Of a stretch of DNA of 6,383 nt, positions 5,545-6,383 are shown one piece after another. The DNA is taken from the NCBI GenBank assembly GCA_039029515.1, contig JBCCFX010000212.1, positions 1-6,383 of the forward strand, given 5' to 3'. Made by a program: the position numbers and the translations under genes. Every line of letters begins with the position of its first letter. Position 1 is the first letter of the stretch. This DNA is from JBCCFX01 sp039029515 (GTDB lineage Bacteria > Planctomycetota > Phycisphaerae > Phycisphaerales > SM1A02). Below the pieces are notes generated by a model. The model saw nothing but the letters and a program-made list of their open reading frames with translations, was not told the DNA's origin and searched no databases.

Positions 5545-5595
5545 GTTGAGGCGTCAGGGCGGACGATGCCCCGAAAAGACGCTTCAATCCTCAAC
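5545..5595. repeat. Nested inverted repeat between divergent promoters
   Basis: GTTGAGG at 5545-5551 pairs with CCTCAAC at 5589-5595. Inside it CGTC at 5552-5555 pairs with GACG at 5578-5581, and GGGC at 5557-5560 pairs with GCCC at 5568-5571. On the right side, 7 nt (5582-5588) are bulged. It sits in the 140-bp space between two divergent genes, 24 bp before the nuclease ATG, so a protein-binding operator is more likely than a terminator. Confidence 0.55.
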
Positions 5596-5618
5596 GTAGA
5601 GCGGGCAGAATACTTGCA

Positions 5619-6383
5619 ATGGAAACGCTCGCCCATCGTCGGCTCAAACAACTTGCTCGTGAGTTCCTGAAGCGGGCCGGCAGCCTCGCTATTGCAGACG
5701 AGGTTCAGGGGCCCATCGGACGGTATCGTGTTGATGTCGCTGGATATGTGGATCGGCCGCCGATCGTGCCCGGACGAGGTCGACCGCCCGGCCGTGTGCC
5801 GGCTCGCGTCATCATCATCGAGTGCAAGCAGTCCCGAGCGGATTTTCTCCGCGATCGGCAAAGCCGCGATGCGCTCCTCCGGCATCGAACCGAGTTACAC
5901 AGGATTCGGGTCGCCATCGAAGAGCAGCAGATCAAGCGGTGGGAGCCTGAGCTTCGGCGCAGCGAATCGGCGCTCTTCCCTGAATGTGAGGAATGGGACT
6001 TTCATGCGAGCACGTTACCGTCGTATCACGACGTGCTTCGTCGCCTTCGCGCGATCGATCGCCAACTGCACGGTGAAACCAAATTCTGCCTGATGCATCA
6101 GTATCAGCTCGCCGACAGCCTGTACATCGCCGCGCCGCGCGGCATGATCAAAGCGGCGGAGTTGCCCATCGGCTGGGGATTGCTCGAATGTCCTTCGCGC
6201 GTGTTGACCGACGCGGATCGCTTCGATGAACCGCCGGTCTTGAAGGAACGATTCCCGGCGAAAACGCTGCAGGCGCGAGCGGATTGGCGTCAGCGCTGGT
6301 TACGCAACATCGCCGTTACGGCGTGCCTGCAACGCGGGACGGCATCAGCACCGACACCAGCGCATTCATCACCAGCGCAGACA
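5619..6383 (+). CDS. MmcB-like PD-(D/E)XK nuclease-family protein (C-terminus beyond the right edge)
   Basis: The frame is open for 255 codons to the edge of the window without a stop. The restriction-nuclease-like core is visible near the N-terminus: Glu28 in ADEVQG, Asp39 in RYRVDVAGY, then a strand VIIIECKQSRADFL with Glu68 and Lys70, giving E...D...ExK. Further on, LADSLYIAAPRGMIKAAELP and GWGLLEC match the pattern of MmcB-family and related predicted DNA-repair nucleases, in which ECK is followed by SRADFL and later by LYFVAP...ELP...GLLE. A basic region, then a Pro/Ser/Ala-rich stretch, lies at the visible end. ATG 5619 is the only reasonable start; the ribosome binding site is weak. 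The substrate and the role, whether DNA repair or otherwise, are not shown by the sequence. It is divergent from the repeat protein, with a shared 140-bp control region. Confidence 0.8.
   Translation, partial: METLAHRRLKQLAREFLKRAGSLAIADEVQGPIGRYRVDVAGYVDRPPIVPGRGRPPGRVPARVIIIECKQSRADFLRDRQSRDALLRHRTELHRIRVAIEEQQIKRWEPELRRSESALFPECEEWDFHASTLPSYHDVLRRLRAIDRQLHGETKFCLMHQYQLADSLYIAAPRGMIKAAELPIGWGLLECPSRVLTDADRFDEPPVLKERFPAKTLQARADWRQRWLRNIAVTACLQRGTASAPTPAHSSPAQT

Noticed and set aside
4551..5670. Plus-strand open frames opposite the repeat protein
   Set aside because: They are Arg/Ser-rich shadows of the repeats with no recognisable domain; the minus frame has a coherent anchor and periodic repeats.
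4261..6383. Repeat protein plus nuclease as a new defence system
   Set aside because: Divergent orientation alone is weak evidence; no other defence gene, mobile element or composition shift is visible.

Overview
This window looks like an ordinary chromosomal stretch of a moderately GC-rich bacterium. The best guess is a planctomycete, possibly Phycisphaerae-like. That rests on the unusual L34 N-terminus (MAVHYPRRKS), the lack of rnpA beside rpmH, and the style of the membrane-anchored repeat protein. It is an inference, not a proof. No insertion sequence, CRISPR array, tRNA, rRNA or prophage gene was seen.

Layout, left to right. (1) Positions 1-664, minus strand: the N-terminal two thirds of ketol-acid reductoisomerase (ilvC), running off the left edge. 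(2) Positions 803-1249, plus strand and divergent from it: a Fur-family regulator with a PerR-like regulatory metal site but no Cys4 structural zinc site. (3) Positions 1358-1735 and about 1745-2311, plus strand: a small stand-alone PilZ protein followed closely by shikimate kinase (aroK). (4) Positions 2328-2471, minus strand and convergent with aroK: ribosomal protein L34 (rpmH). A 20-bp-period duplication lies at the junction and an extended -10 promoter lies upstream. (5) Positions 2831-3583, plus strand: RNase III (rnc) behind a long leader that can fold into stem-loops. (6) Positions 3586-4047, minus strand and convergent with rnc (2-bp gap): an unidentified 153-aa protein with a C-terminal membrane segment. 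(7) Positions 4048-4260: non-coding DNA with four copies of one octamer in alternating orientation. (8) Positions 4261-5478, minus strand: a 405-aa membrane-anchored protein with about fifteen units of a 22-residue repeat, probably an extracytoplasmic beta-solenoid. (9) Positions 5479-5618: a divergent promoter region with a nested inverted repeat. (10) Positions 5619-6383, plus strand: an MmcB-like PD-(D/E)XK nuclease, open to the right edge.

The genes do not form one pathway. Two belong to amino-acid biosynthesis (ilvC, aroK), two to ribosome or RNA metabolism (rpmH, rnc) and two to regulation (PerR-like, PilZ); the rest are uncharacterised. I found no convincing multi-gene undescribed system. 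The best leads are the repeat protein and its divergent nuclease neighbour, the Cys-less PerR-like regulator, an RNase III with Ala at a usual metal-ligand Asp, the structured rnc leader, and the octamer cluster at 4119-4245.
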